A stretch of 16,154 bases of DNA from an uncultured Rhodospirillales bacterium (GTDB lineage: Bacteria > Pseudomonadota > Alphaproteobacteria > Acetobacterales > Acetobacteraceae). The stretch is taken from positions 1 through 16,154 of the forward strand of contig CAIMVB010000302.1 of the NCBI GenBank assembly GCA_903844785.1. The letters run 5' to 3'. Under the pieces are notes generated by a model. The model ran no database searches. It was not told the DNA's origin and was given only the letters and a program-made list of their open reading frames with translations. The translations under genes were made by a program, and so were the position numbers. How positions within the stretch are numbered: position 1 is the stretch's first letter; each line of letters opens with the position of its first letter. Below, in pieces: positions 6,502 through 14,179 of this stretch.

Positions 6502-7845
6502 ATGGCCGCCCCTGCTCCCGCCCTTGATCCGGGCAATGATCCGTCCTTCGCTGAATTGCTGGCGCAACGCCCGCACCTGTCGCGCCACGCCCATGATGGG
6601 CTGGTGATGGAAGATGTGCCGCTGGCGCGTATTGCCGAAGTGGTGGGCTCACCGACTTGGGTTTATTCCGCCGGTACTTTGCGGCGGCGCGCTCGGGCTT
6701 TGCGCACTGCGCTGGCCGATGCCGGGCTGACCGCAACGGTGCATTTCGCCACCAAGGCCAATGACAATCTGGCCGTGCTGGCGCTGCTGGGCCACGAAGG
6801 ACTTGGCGCTGATGTGGTGAGCGAAGGCGAATTGCGCGGCGCGCGGGCGGCAGGCATTCCGGCCAGCGCCATTGTCTTTTCCGGTGTCGGCAAATCCGAA
6901 CGCGAAATCCGCCTGGCCCTTGCAGAAGGCATTATGCAGATCAACGCCGAAAGCATTGAGGAAATCTCTATGATTTCCGAAATCGCCGCCGGCATGGGGC
7001 GCATTGCGCCGGTTGCCATTCGCGTCAACCCGGATGTGGATGCGAAAACTCACGCCAAGATCACCACGGGCCTCAGCGAAAATAAATTCGGCGTGGCTTA
7101 TGATGATGCACTGGCGCTTTACGCGCGCATGGCAGCACTGCCAGGCATTCGCCCGATTGGCATCGCAACCCATATCGGCAGCCAGATTACCGTGGGCATG
7201 GGCGCTTATCGCGCGGCCTATGCGCGCTTAGCGGAATTGGTGCGGGCCATTCGCGCGCAAGGCTTGCCGATTGAACGCGTTGATTGCGGCGGCGGGCTTG
7301 GCATTGCCTATCGCGATGAGATTGCGCCCGCGCCGGCGGCTTTGGCGGGCGCGATCAAGGCAGAACTCGGCGCGCTGGGCCTGCCGGTCATGCTGGAACC
7401 GGGTCGTTGGATTGCCGGGCCGGCAGGGGTGTTGCTGTCTCGGGTGATCCTGCAAAAGCAGGGCGCGGCGCGGCGCTTTGTGGTGCTGGATGCGGCGATG
7501 AATGACCTGCTGCGCCCGGCCATGTATGATTCCTGGCACGGCATTCTGCCCGTGGCGCCCGCCGCTTTGGTGGCGCCCACCGCGCCGGCTGATGTTGTCG
7601 GCCCCGTCTGCGAAAGCAGCGATTGCTTCGCGCGCGACCGCGCTTTGCCGGATTTGCCGCCGGGCGCCTTGGTCGCGCTGCTCGATGCGGGCGCTTATGG
7701 CGCCACCATGTCTTCCACCTATAACGCCCGGCCCTTGGCGGCGGAGGTTTTGGTGGATGGCGCGCGCTTCGCCGTGGTGCGGGACCGCCAATCCTATGAG
7801 GCTTTGCATACCGGCCAGCGCTTGCCAGATTGGCTAACGGGATGA
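6502..7845 (+). CDS. lysA: Diaminopimelate decarboxylase
   Basis: A 447-residue PLP-dependent fold-III decarboxylase that converts meso-2,6-diaminopimelate to L-lysine and CO2. Visible hallmarks: HFATKAND with the PLP Schiff-base Lys85; HIGSQ (224-228); the glycine loop VDCGGGLG (260-267); EPGRWIAGPAG (299-309); the active-site CESSD with Cys370; and the C-terminal DAGAYGATMSSTYNARP. The start at 6502 is the first ATG after an in-frame stop at 6484, but the purine run AGGGGG touches the ATG, which is too close for a normal SD, and the first 28 residues lack family motifs. A slightly later start is therefore possible. The stop overlaps the ATG of the next gene (ATGA at 7842). Confidence 0.96.
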   Translation: MAAPAPALDPGNDPSFAELLAQRPHLSRHAHDGLVMEDVPLARIAEVVGSPTWVYSAGTLRRRARALRTALADAGLTATVHFATKANDNLAVLALLGHEGLGADVVSEGELRGARAAGIPASAIVFSGVGKSEREIRLALAEGIMQINAESIEEISMISEIAAGMGRIAPVAIRVNPDVDAKTHAKITTGLSENKFGVAYDDALALYARMAALPGIRPIGIATHIGSQITVGMGAYRAAYARLAELVRAIRAQGLPIERVDCGGGLGIAYRDEIAPAPAALAGAIKAELGALGLPVMLEPGRWIAGPAGVLLSRVILQKQGAARRFVVLDAAMNDLLRPAMYDSWHGILPVAPAALVAPTAPADVVGPVCESSDCFARDRALPDLPPGALVALLDAGAYGATMSSTYNARPLAAEVLVDGARFAVVRDRQSYEALHTGQRLPDWLTG

Positions 7846-10427
7846 CAACAGCGCCGGGAAAGCCATCGCCTGAAAGCCAGGGCCTTGCTGCCTTGGGGTT
7901 CAAGCTCGGGCTTTCTCGGCTGGCGCTATGGTGGGAAGGGGCCTGGTGGGCGCTTTGGCCACCGCTTGGGGTGATGGGCGCCTTTTTGGTGCTGGCCTTA
8001 ACCGGGCTGCTGCCCACACTGCCGCCCGCTTTGCATTTGCTGATCCTGATCGGCTTTGCCGCCGCGCTTGGCTATTTTGGCTATCGAGCAGCCCTGGGGC
8101 TGCGCGCGCCCGCGCCGGACGCCGCAGCGCGGCGGCTGGAACGCGATTCTGGCCTTGCCCATCGCCCGCTTGCCGTGCTGGCAGATCGCCCCGCCGGGGA
8201 TGACGCCATGGCCCAGGCGCTGTGGCAGGCGCATCGGGACCGCGCGGTGGCGCAGCTTGACCATTTGCGCGTGGCGCGACCCAGGCCAGGGCTGGCGGCG
8301 CGGGACCCTCGGGCGTTGCGCGCTGCCGTGCTGGTGGCGCTGGTCGCCAGCCTTGGCATGGCGGGGCGGGAGGCACCGGAAAGGCTGCTCACCGCGCTAC
8401 TGCCGCCCTTCGCAGAACCGGCTTCGGCGCCCACGGCGCCTGCCGCGCGGTTTGAAGCCTGGATCACGCCGCCCGCTTATACCGGCGCGCCGCCGCAATT
8501 CCTGAATGCGGCAGGCGGCGCGGTTGCGGTGCCAGCGGGTAGCCGGCTGCATATGGTCGTCTCCGGCAGCGCCAATCCGCCGGAATTGCGGCTTGGCAGC
8601 GCTGCCCATGGCTTCACGCGGCTGGATACGCAAAGCCATTCCCTGGAAATACCGCTGGCGGAAGGCGGCGCGCTGGTGCTGAAGCGCGACGGGCGCGATG
8701 TGGCGCAATGGGCGCTGACGCTGAACGCCGATGCCCCGCCCGTGGTCGCCTGGGATCCCGCGCCGGGCCGCGCTGGCCGGGGCTTGGGTCTGCGCCTGCC
8801 CTGGAAGGCAGAAGATGATTGGGGCCTTGCGGCGCTGCGCGTGGAATTGCGCCTGAAGCAGCGCCCCACCGCCCCGGCCTTGACGCAGGACATCCCCCTG
8901 CCCGGTGGCACACCGCGCCAGGCGCAGGGCGCGAGCCAGCCCGATTTTTCCACCCATCCCTGGGCCGGGCTGGAAGTGGAAGCGCGGCTTTTCGCCCGTG
9001 ACGGCGCGGAACAGGAAGGCAAATCTGAAGGCGTTTTCCTGGTGCTGCCGGAACGACGCTTTTCGCACCCGGTCGCGCAGCAATTGATCGCACTGCGCCG
9101 CGCGCTTTCGCTCGACCCCATTGCACGGGAACCCGCGCGGCGTGAATTGGACCGTATCACCAATGCGCCCGAAGCTTTCGAACATGATACGGGCATGTTC
9201 CTGACACTCCGCGCCGCGCGGCATCGGCTGATGCGCGACAGGCGCGATGAAGCTGTGCCGGAAGTGCAGCAAATCCTGTGGGATATTGCGGTGGCCTTGG
9301 AAGAAGGCCGCACCGACCGCAGCGCCCGCGCTTTGGCCCAGGCGCGAGAAGCCCTACGCGAAGCCCTGGAAGAAGCGCGCCGCGACAACGCCGAAGCCAA
9401 CCCGGAACGCAGCCCGGAAGAACGCGCCGAACAGCGCGCCGAAGTGCAGCGCCGCATTCAGGAATTGCGCGAAGCCATCCGCCGCCATCTGGAAGCGCTG
9501 GCCGAACGCATGCAGCGCGAAAATAATGAAGCGCTATCCTACGACCCACAGCAGCGCATTTATGACCGGCGCGAATTGGAACGCCGCACCCGCCGCCTGG
9601 AAGACGCCGCGCGCGATGGCCGGCAGGAAGATGCCGACCGCGAAATGGCCGAGCTTGAGGAAATGCTGCAAGCCTTGGAAGAAGGCCGCACGAGCCGCAC
9701 TGAAGATCGGCAACGCCAACAACGCCAGCGCGGCCAGCAGCAAATGGGCGCTTTGCAGGATATGGTGCGGCGGGAAGCGGAAATGCTGGACCGCGCGCAT
9801 CGCCGCAGTGGAGATCAGGAAAACACCCGCGCCGATCTGCGGCGCCCACCGCAGCCGCGCCCGCAAACGCCGGAAGCCCGCGACGAAGCGGCGCGTGATG
9901 CGCGCACGCAACGCGCACTCCGCCGCGCGCTGGGTGAATTGATGCAGCAATATGGCGAATTGACGGGCGATGTGCCCGCCCCCTTGGCGGAAGCTGATCG
10001 CGCCATGCGCGATGCGGCGGAAGCCCTCACTGAAGGCCGAGATCCGCGCGGCGCGCAGCAACAAGCGATCCGCGCGCTGACGGAAGGTGGGCGGCAAATG
10101 TCGCAACGCATGCAGCGCCAATTCGGCCCCCCTCAGCCCGGTGAGGGTGAAGGTGAGGGCGAGGGCGAAGACATGGCCGGCAATCAGCAAGGCGGTGAAG
10201 GCCAGGGGCAGGAAAACCAGCTCGGCCAAGGCCGCGACCCGCTGGGGCGCGAAAGGCGCGAAACCGGCGGTTCAGCGCAAGATAATGCCGGCGATACTTT
10301 GGTGCCGGGTGAAGCGGAAAGGCTGCGTTCCCATCAATTGCAACAGGAACTCCGCCGCCGCGGCGCGGAACGCGAAAGGCCGCCGGTGGAGTTGGAGTAT
10401 ATAGACAGGTTGCTCAGAAGGTTTTGA
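7842..10427 (+). CDS. TIGR02302/DUF4175 family membrane protein
   Basis: An 861-residue protein of an alphaproteobacterial family of unknown function that is typically found next to lysA. Two N-terminal membrane segments (about residues 36-56 and 63-84) are followed by the family-typical RRLERDSGLAHRPLAVLADR (97-116) and a third segment near 160-175. A periplasm-like beta-rich region follows (about 200-400). A long charged helical or coiled-coil region (about 470-680) is rich in Glu, Arg and Gln. The tail is low-complexity, includes (Gly-Glu)5 at 767-776, and ends in the conserved-looking PVELEYIDRLLRRF. The start is set at 7842, whose ATGA overlaps the lysA stop; an ATG at 7830 inside lysA is an alternative. 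The architecture suggests an envelope protein with a large extracytoplasmic part. Confidence 0.8.
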   Translation: MTTAPGKPSPESQGLAALGFKLGLSRLALWWEGAWWALWPPLGVMGAFLVLALTGLLPTLPPALHLLILIGFAAALGYFGYRAALGLRAPAPDAAARRLERDSGLAHRPLAVLADRPAGDDAMAQALWQAHRDRAVAQLDHLRVARPRPGLAARDPRALRAAVLVALVASLGMAGREAPERLLTALLPPFAEPASAPTAPAARFEAWITPPAYTGAPPQFLNAAGGAVAVPAGSRLHMVVSGSANPPELRLGSAAHGFTRLDTQSHSLEIPLAEGGALVLKRDGRDVAQWALTLNADAPPVVAWDPAPGRAGRGLGLRLPWKAEDDWGLAALRVELRLKQRPTAPALTQDIPLPGGTPRQAQGASQPDFSTHPWAGLEVEARLFARDGAEQEGKSEGVFLVLPERRFSHPVAQQLIALRRALSLDPIAREPARRELDRITNAPEAFEHDTGMFLTLRAARHRLMRDRRDEAVPEVQQILWDIAVALEEGRTDRSARALAQAREALREALEEARRDNAEANPERSPEERAEQRAEVQRRIQELREAIRRHLEALAERMQRENNEALSYDPQQRIYDRRELERRTRRLEDAARDGRQEDADREMAELEEMLQALEEGRTSRTEDRQRQQRQRGQQQMGALQDMVRREAEMLDRAHRRSGDQENTRADLRRPPQPRPQTPEARDEAARDARTQRALRRALGELMQQYGELTGDVPAPLAEADRAMRDAAEALTEGRDPRGAQQQAIRALTEGGRQMSQRMQRQFGPPQPGEGEGEGEGEDMAGNQQGGEGQGQENQLGQGRDPLGRERRETGGSAQDNAGDTLVPGEAERLRSHQLQQELRRRGAERERPPVELEYIDRLLRRF
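10140..10169 (+). repeat. Short in-frame hexanucleotide repeat coding (Gly-Glu)5
   Basis: Five imperfect copies of a GGYGAR hexamer encode alternating Gly-Glu in the tail of the TIGR02302 protein. Because the unit is 6 nt, gain or loss of a copy would keep the frame, so copy number may vary between strains. Confidence 0.55.
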
Positions 10428-10452
10428 GGCGAGCACGGCGCAGCGTTTGGTC

Positions 10453-10496
10453 GCATTTTCCGAGCCGCCAAGTGAAGCCACTTGGCTTGAAAATGC
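10453..10496 (-). terminator. Long imperfect hairpin between convergent genes
   Basis: Outer arms GCATTTTC (10453-10460) and GAAAATGC (10489-10496) enclose inner arms CCAAGTG (10468-10474) and CACTTGG (10479-10485) around a 4-nt loop AAGC, with unequal bulges of 7 and 3 nt. It fills most of the 70-bp gap between the stop codons of the TIGR02302 gene and the convergent HAD gene. It is well placed as a bidirectional terminator; the AAAA/TTTT stretches are in the outer stem rather than in a free U-tail. Confidence 0.45.
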
Positions 10497-10497
10497 T

Positions 10498-11493
10498 TCA
10501 CTCAAACACCCGCGCCCAATCATCGCGCATGGATACCACCTGCCAGCCGCGCGCCGGTGCGGCATCCAGCGCGCGCGCCAAGCGCCCGATATAGCTTTCC
10601 CGGTCATAGGCGAATTCACGTTCCGCATCATCATGGCGAATGATCATGCCAAGGCGCCGTCCCGCGCCTTCCGTGGTGTAGCGCAGCATTTCAAAATCGC
10701 CATCCGAATTGCCGAAGGCCGCAATGGGGCGTCGGCCGATATGGCGCGCAATGCCAATCGGCTTGCCCGGCCCATCATCAATGAAATCCACGCGCGGTTC
10801 TCGGCGCAGCATGAGCTGCCCCGCTTCTTCACCCACTGTCAGCGCGAAGCTTGACCCCACCACCTGATGCGGCGGGATGCCGTAGGTATCCTCGGCAAAG
10901 GCACGCACAAACTCCACACCGCCGCCCGAGACAATAAAGGTGCCAAAGCCCGTAGCGCGCAGGAAACGCAACACTTCCAGCATGGGCTGATAGACCAGCG
11001 CGGTATAGGGGCGGCTCCATTTCGGATGCCGCGCGGTCTTCAGCCATTCAGCAGCGATGGCCTGAAATTCCTCCGGCGAGTTGCCGGCCATGGCAGCGCC
11101 GGCAAGGCGCATCAGCCCCTCATTCCCGCCGCCCATCACACCATGCAGATCGCCCGCAATGGCCGCGCGAAAAACTGCATCCTGCTGCCAGGCAGGATTG
11201 GCCGGCGCTAGAACGCGAATACGATCCAGGATGAACAGCAATTGCGCATAGGCCGGCTGTTCCACCCAAAGCGTGCCGTCATTATCAAACACCGCGATGC
11301 GCGCCGATGGGCGCACATAATCGGCGCTGCCTTCGCGCGTGACAGCCGTAACAAAATCCAACAATGCGCGCTTGCGCGGCCCATCGCACCAGGAAGGCAA
11401 TGGGTCCGCGCCTTGCGCCAGGGCGGCGGCAGGCAAGGCGAAAAGCAAAGCCGCTAAAGACCGCCTTTCAATCATGCCGCACCGCCGTACCAT
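10498..11493 (-). CDS. Exported HAD-superfamily hydrolase (phosphatase-like)
   Basis: A 331-residue haloacid-dehalogenase-superfamily protein with all four motifs: D70-N-D72-G-T (motif I nucleophile and acid), S189 in IVSGGG (motif II), Lys244 in the GPGKPIG segment (motif III candidate), and GNSDGD at 261-266 (motif IV metal acids). A helical cap lies between motifs I and II, as in phosphoserine-phosphatase-like members. The N-terminus is a Sec-type signal peptide (MIERRSLAALLFALPAAALAQ), so the enzyme probably works in the periplasm, unusual for this mostly cytoplasmic superfamily. It begins 3 nt after the sulfatase stop (TGA-ACC-ATG), so it is the last gene of the FGE-sulfatase operon. The ATG at 11475 is an equally good start and gives a cleaner leader; neither has a strong SD. 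The substrate is unknown. Confidence 0.82.
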   Translation of the reverse strand: MVRRCGMIERRSLAALLFALPAAALAQGADPLPSWCDGPRKRALLDFVTAVTREGSADYVRPSARIAVFDNDGTLWVEQPAYAQLLFILDRIRVLAPANPAWQQDAVFRAAIAGDLHGVMGGGNEGLMRLAGAAMAGNSPEEFQAIAAEWLKTARHPKWSRPYTALVYQPMLEVLRFLRATGFGTFIVSGGGVEFVRAFAEDTYGIPPHQVVGSSFALTVGEEAGQLMLRREPRVDFIDDGPGKPIGIARHIGRRPIAAFGNSDGDFEMLRYTTEGAGRRLGMIIRHDDAEREFAYDRESYIGRLARALDAAPARGWQVVSMRDDWARVFE

Positions 11494-11496
11494 GGT

Positions 11497-13101
11497 TCAA
11501 TTCGCCGAAGCCCGCCGTAGCCGCTGCATGGCGTCGCCCAGGCTGAAACTGCCTGGCGCCTGACGCGGCGGGAAATCCTTGAAGGTTTCCAAGAAGCGCC
11601 CGACATAGGCTTGCGCTGGCACCAACGCAAAGGCGCGTTCCACCCGCCAGCGATTGTAATTCATCGATTCCGTGGCGCGTTCAAAAGGATCAGCGCGCAG
11701 GTTGAACAGCATGGGCAGGCGCAGCGGCGTGAAGCTCCGTTCCCACACTTCAAGCCCATGATGTTCCTGGATCATGAAATGCAATTTCCAATGATCGTAG
11801 CGTAGCGCTGCCAAATCGCCATCATCGGTGAAGTAGAACATCTCCCGCCGCGCGCCGGGGCCAGTGCCGGTCAGCAACGGCAATTGGTTATAGCCATCCA
11901 GATGCACCTTGTAGTTGCGCCGCCCTGCTTGGTGGCCGGCAAGAAGCTTCTGCTTGATTTCAGGCTCTCCAGCGGCAGCCAGCAATGTTGGCAACCAATC
12001 CTGGTGAGAGAAAATATCATTCAACACCTGCCCTGGCTGAATGCGCCCCGGCCAGCGGATCATGCTGGGCACGCGGAAGCCGCCTTCCCAGGCGGTGGCC
12101 TTTTCGCCGCGGAAAGGTGTGGCGCCACCATCGGGCCAGGTCATCACTTCAGCGCCATTATCAGTGCTGTAGATCACGATGGTATTTTGCGTGATGCCAA
12201 GATCATCCAGCTTCTTCAGCAATTGGCCGACATGGCCATCATGTTCCACCATGCCATCAGGATAGACGCCAAGCCCGGTCTTGCCCTGGCTTTCCGCCTT
12301 CCACCGAGTCCAGAGATGCATGCGCGTGGAATTGAACCAGGTGAAAAACGGTTTGCCCGCGCGGTGCTGACGGTCGATGAAATCCAGTGATGCCGCCAAA
12401 AAGTCCTCCTCCACCGTTTCCATGCGCTTCATGGTCAGCGGGCCGGTGTTTTCGATCCGCTGAGAGCCATCCGCATTGGCCCAGGTCTTCAATACACCAC
12501 GCGGCGCGAAGCGTTCACGGAAGCGCGGGTCACGCGGGTAATCCGGGTTTTCCGGTTCATCTTCCGCGTTCAGGTGATAAAGCGAACCAAAGAACTCATC
12601 AAAGCCATGCATGGTGGGCAAATGCTCATCACGGTCGCCCAGATGGTTCTTGCCGAATTGGCCTGTCGCGTAACCAAGCGCTTTCAGCAGCACGGCAATG
12701 GTCGGGTCTTCTGCCTTCATGCCTTCCGGTGCGCCAGGCAGGCCCACCTTGGAAAGCCCGGTGCGCAAAGGGCTTTGCCCGGTGAGGAAGGCGGAACGCC
12801 CGGCGGTGCAGGAATTCTCGCCATAGGCATCGGTGAAAATCGCGCCTTCACGGGCGATGCGGTCAATATTGGGCGTGCGATAGCCCATCATGCCCATGTT
12901 GTAGGCCGAGATATTGGACCAGCCGATGTCATCGCCAAAAATCACCAGAATATTCGGCTTGCCCTGCGGCGCGGCGGCGGCAGGGGCGGCTGGCTGTTGC
13001 GCCTGCGCCATTTGCACGCCGCCAAGGGTGCCGGCGGCAAGCCCTGCGGCGCCGCCCAGCAACATGTCGCGGCGTGATGGGCGATGATTATCCTTGCTCA
13101 T
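11497..13101 (-). CDS. Tat-exported type I sulfatase (arylsulfatase family)
   Basis: A 534-residue alkaline-phosphatase-superfamily sulfatase that hydrolyses sulfate esters with a formylglycine residue. The twin-arginine leader SRRDMLLGGAAGLAAGTLGG (9-28) ends near AQAQQ. The catalytic domain opens PNILVIFGDDIGWSN with metal ligands D57-D58. The target Cys98 is in C-T-A-G-R, followed by SAFLTGQSPLRTGL. K151 and H153 in GKNHLGD, D314-N315 in YSTDNGAE, and RGEKATAWEGGFRVP complete the active-site set. The frame extends to 13233, but the ATG at 13101 has SD GAGGA 9 nt upstream, directly precedes the Tat motif, and overlaps the FGE stop (ATGA), so it is clearly preferred. Tat export suits a protein that must be modified and folded in the cytoplasm first. 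The natural sulfate ester is unknown. Confidence 0.9.
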   Translation of the reverse strand: MSKDNHRPSRRDMLLGGAAGLAAGTLGGVQMAQAQQPAAPAAAAPQGKPNILVIFGDDIGWSNISAYNMGMMGYRTPNIDRIAREGAIFTDAYGENSCTAGRSAFLTGQSPLRTGLSKVGLPGAPEGMKAEDPTIAVLLKALGYATGQFGKNHLGDRDEHLPTMHGFDEFFGSLYHLNAEDEPENPDYPRDPRFRERFAPRGVLKTWANADGSQRIENTGPLTMKRMETVEEDFLAASLDFIDRQHRAGKPFFTWFNSTRMHLWTRWKAESQGKTGLGVYPDGMVEHDGHVGQLLKKLDDLGITQNTIVIYSTDNGAEVMTWPDGGATPFRGEKATAWEGGFRVPSMIRWPGRIQPGQVLNDIFSHQDWLPTLLAAAGEPEIKQKLLAGHQAGRRNYKVHLDGYNQLPLLTGTGPGARREMFYFTDDGDLAALRYDHWKLHFMIQEHHGLEVWERSFTPLRLPMLFNLRADPFERATESMNYNRWRVERAFALVPAQAYVGRFLETFKDFPPRQAPGSFSLGDAMQRLRRASAN

Positions 13102-14087
13102 GGCGTGGTTTCCTCTGGTTTGTTGGAAGAAGGGCGGCGGATGCAGCGAAAGCCGATATGGCTCATGCCCGTATCCACCATCTGCGCGTGGCGCGCGGCC
13201 GGCCGGTAGCGCCGGCAATAGGATGGCGCGCATAGGAAGGAACCGCCCTTCACAACCTTGCGCGGGATGCGAATGGCGGGTTGCAGGGGATCAAAGGACC
13301 CCTCCATGCCGGGACCGCGCGGCTTTTCCGGCGCGCAGCAGGGGCTTTCGGGATCAGCGGCGTGCTTCGCGGCCCACCAATCCTGGGTCCATTCCCAGAC
13401 ATTGCCGCACACCTCATGAAGCCCGTAGCCATTGGGCGGGAAGCTCCGCACCGGGCAGGTGCCGGCGAAGCCATCGGCTTCAAAATTGCGCCAGGGAAAA
13501 GGGCCTTGCCAGGTATTGGCCAGATGCGCGCCGCCCGGCGCCAATTCCTGCCCCCAGGCGAATTCCGCGCCATGCAACCCGCCGCGCGCGGCACATTCCC
13601 ATTCGGCTTCGCTGGGCAATGCCTTGCCCGCCCAGGCGGCATAGGCGGAGGCATCTTCAAACGCCACATGGACCACCGGGTGATCTTCCCGCCCCGCAAT
13701 ATCGCTGCCCGGACCTTCCGGCGCATGCCAGCAGGCGCCCTTGGTCCAATGCCACCAGTTGCGGATATCGCGCGTATCCACCGGCCCATCCGTCATGCGG
13801 AATACCAGCGCGCCGGGGGCGAGCATCTCAGGCGCCGCATCAGGATAAAGCTTGGGGTCCAGCGGGCGTTCGGCCACGGTCATATACCCCGTCGCCGCGA
13901 TAAAACGGCCGAATTCCCGGTTCGTCACCGTGGTCCGGTCCATCCAAAACCCCGCAACTTTCACGCTGTGGCAAGGCTTTTCTTCGGGGTAATGCTGATC
14001 CGAACCCATCATGAAGCTGCCGCCTGGTATCCAGGCCATGGCTTCCCCTTCATGTTCCCGCCCGGGCCGCGCTGGCCCTTCAATCAT
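13098..14087 (-). CDS. Formylglycine-generating enzyme (SUMF1/EgtB/PvdO family)
   Basis: A 329-residue FGE-sulfatase-domain protein. It should oxidise the cysteine of the sulfatase motif to C-alpha-formylglycine using O2 and copper. The N-terminal MAWIPGGSFMMGSD, then ALPSEAEWECAARGG (156-170), GNVWEWTQDWW (228-238) and GGSFLCAPSYCRRYRPAAR (281-299) are family hallmarks. Cys286 and Cys291 match the paired active-site cysteines of true FGEs (Streptomyces-type GGS-[FY]-LC-x4-C). EgtB and PvdO relatives lack this pair, so FGE activity is a strong inference. There is no signal peptide, so it is cytoplasmic. It is the first gene of the operon and overlaps the sulfatase gene by ATGA, so enzyme and substrate are translated together. 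An alternative ATG at 14039 has a better SD (AGGGG, 5 nt upstream) and starts at MAWIPGG. Confidence 0.92.
   Translation of the reverse strand: MIEGPARPGREHEGEAMAWIPGGSFMMGSDQHYPEEKPCHSVKVAGFWMDRTTVTNREFGRFIAATGYMTVAERPLDPKLYPDAAPEMLAPGALVFRMTDGPVDTRDIRNWWHWTKGACWHAPEGPGSDIAGREDHPVVHVAFEDASAYAAWAGKALPSEAEWECAARGGLHGAEFAWGQELAPGGAHLANTWQGPFPWRNFEADGFAGTCPVRSFPPNGYGLHEVCGNVWEWTQDWWAAKHAADPESPCCAPEKPRGPGMEGSFDPLQPAIRIPRKVVKGGSFLCAPSYCRRYRPAARHAQMVDTGMSHIGFRCIRRPSSNKPEETTP
13111..13115 (-). promoter_or_regulatory. SD that sets the sulfatase start
   Basis: GAGGA read on the minus strand lies 9 nt before the ATG at 13101, inside the last codons of the FGE gene. It supports this start over the longer frame beginning at 13233, whose extra 44 residues would bury the Tat signal. 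Confidence 0.65.
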
Positions 14088-14119
14088 GCCGCTTATCCGT
14101 CAACTTGATGATTGCATAT

Positions 14120-14143
14120 TCGCAAAGATTGCCAGCTTTGCGA
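14120..14143. promoter_or_regulatory. Perfect 8-bp inverted repeat, candidate operator
   Basis: TCGCAAAG (14120-14127) and CTTTGCGA (14136-14143) are perfect arms with an 8-nt spacer, lying in the 105-bp gap between the divergent FGE operon (start 14087) and the LysR gene (start 14193). LysR-type regulators usually bind such dyads in the divergent gap next to their own gene, so this is the best operator candidate in the window. Binding by the adjacent protein is inference. Confidence 0.55.
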
Positions 14144-14173
14144 CAAGCGTGCCCAATACCTTTTTGGCAATCT
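14126..14173. promoter_or_regulatory. Overlapping 9-bp inverted repeat in the divergent gap
   Basis: AGATTGCCA (14126-14134) and TGGCAATCT (14165-14173) are perfect 9-bp arms separated by 30 nt. The left arm occupies the spacer of the 8-bp dyad at 14120-14143. The two could be a recognition and an activation half-site set, or alternative RNA structures in the LysR leader. Only the repeats themselves are directly seen. Confidence 0.45.
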
Positions 14174-14179
14174 GCAATT

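Noticed and set aside
8397..9918. Several long minus-strand open frames opposite the TIGR02302 gene
   Set aside because: They overlap each other and the sense gene, have Arg/Ser/Ala-biased compositions typical of antisense frames in GC-rich DNA, and show no recognisable domain.
13102..13233. Earlier start of the sulfatase inside the FGE gene
   Set aside because: It would place 44 unrelated residues before the Tat signal; the ATG at 13101 has a good SD and overlaps the FGE stop.
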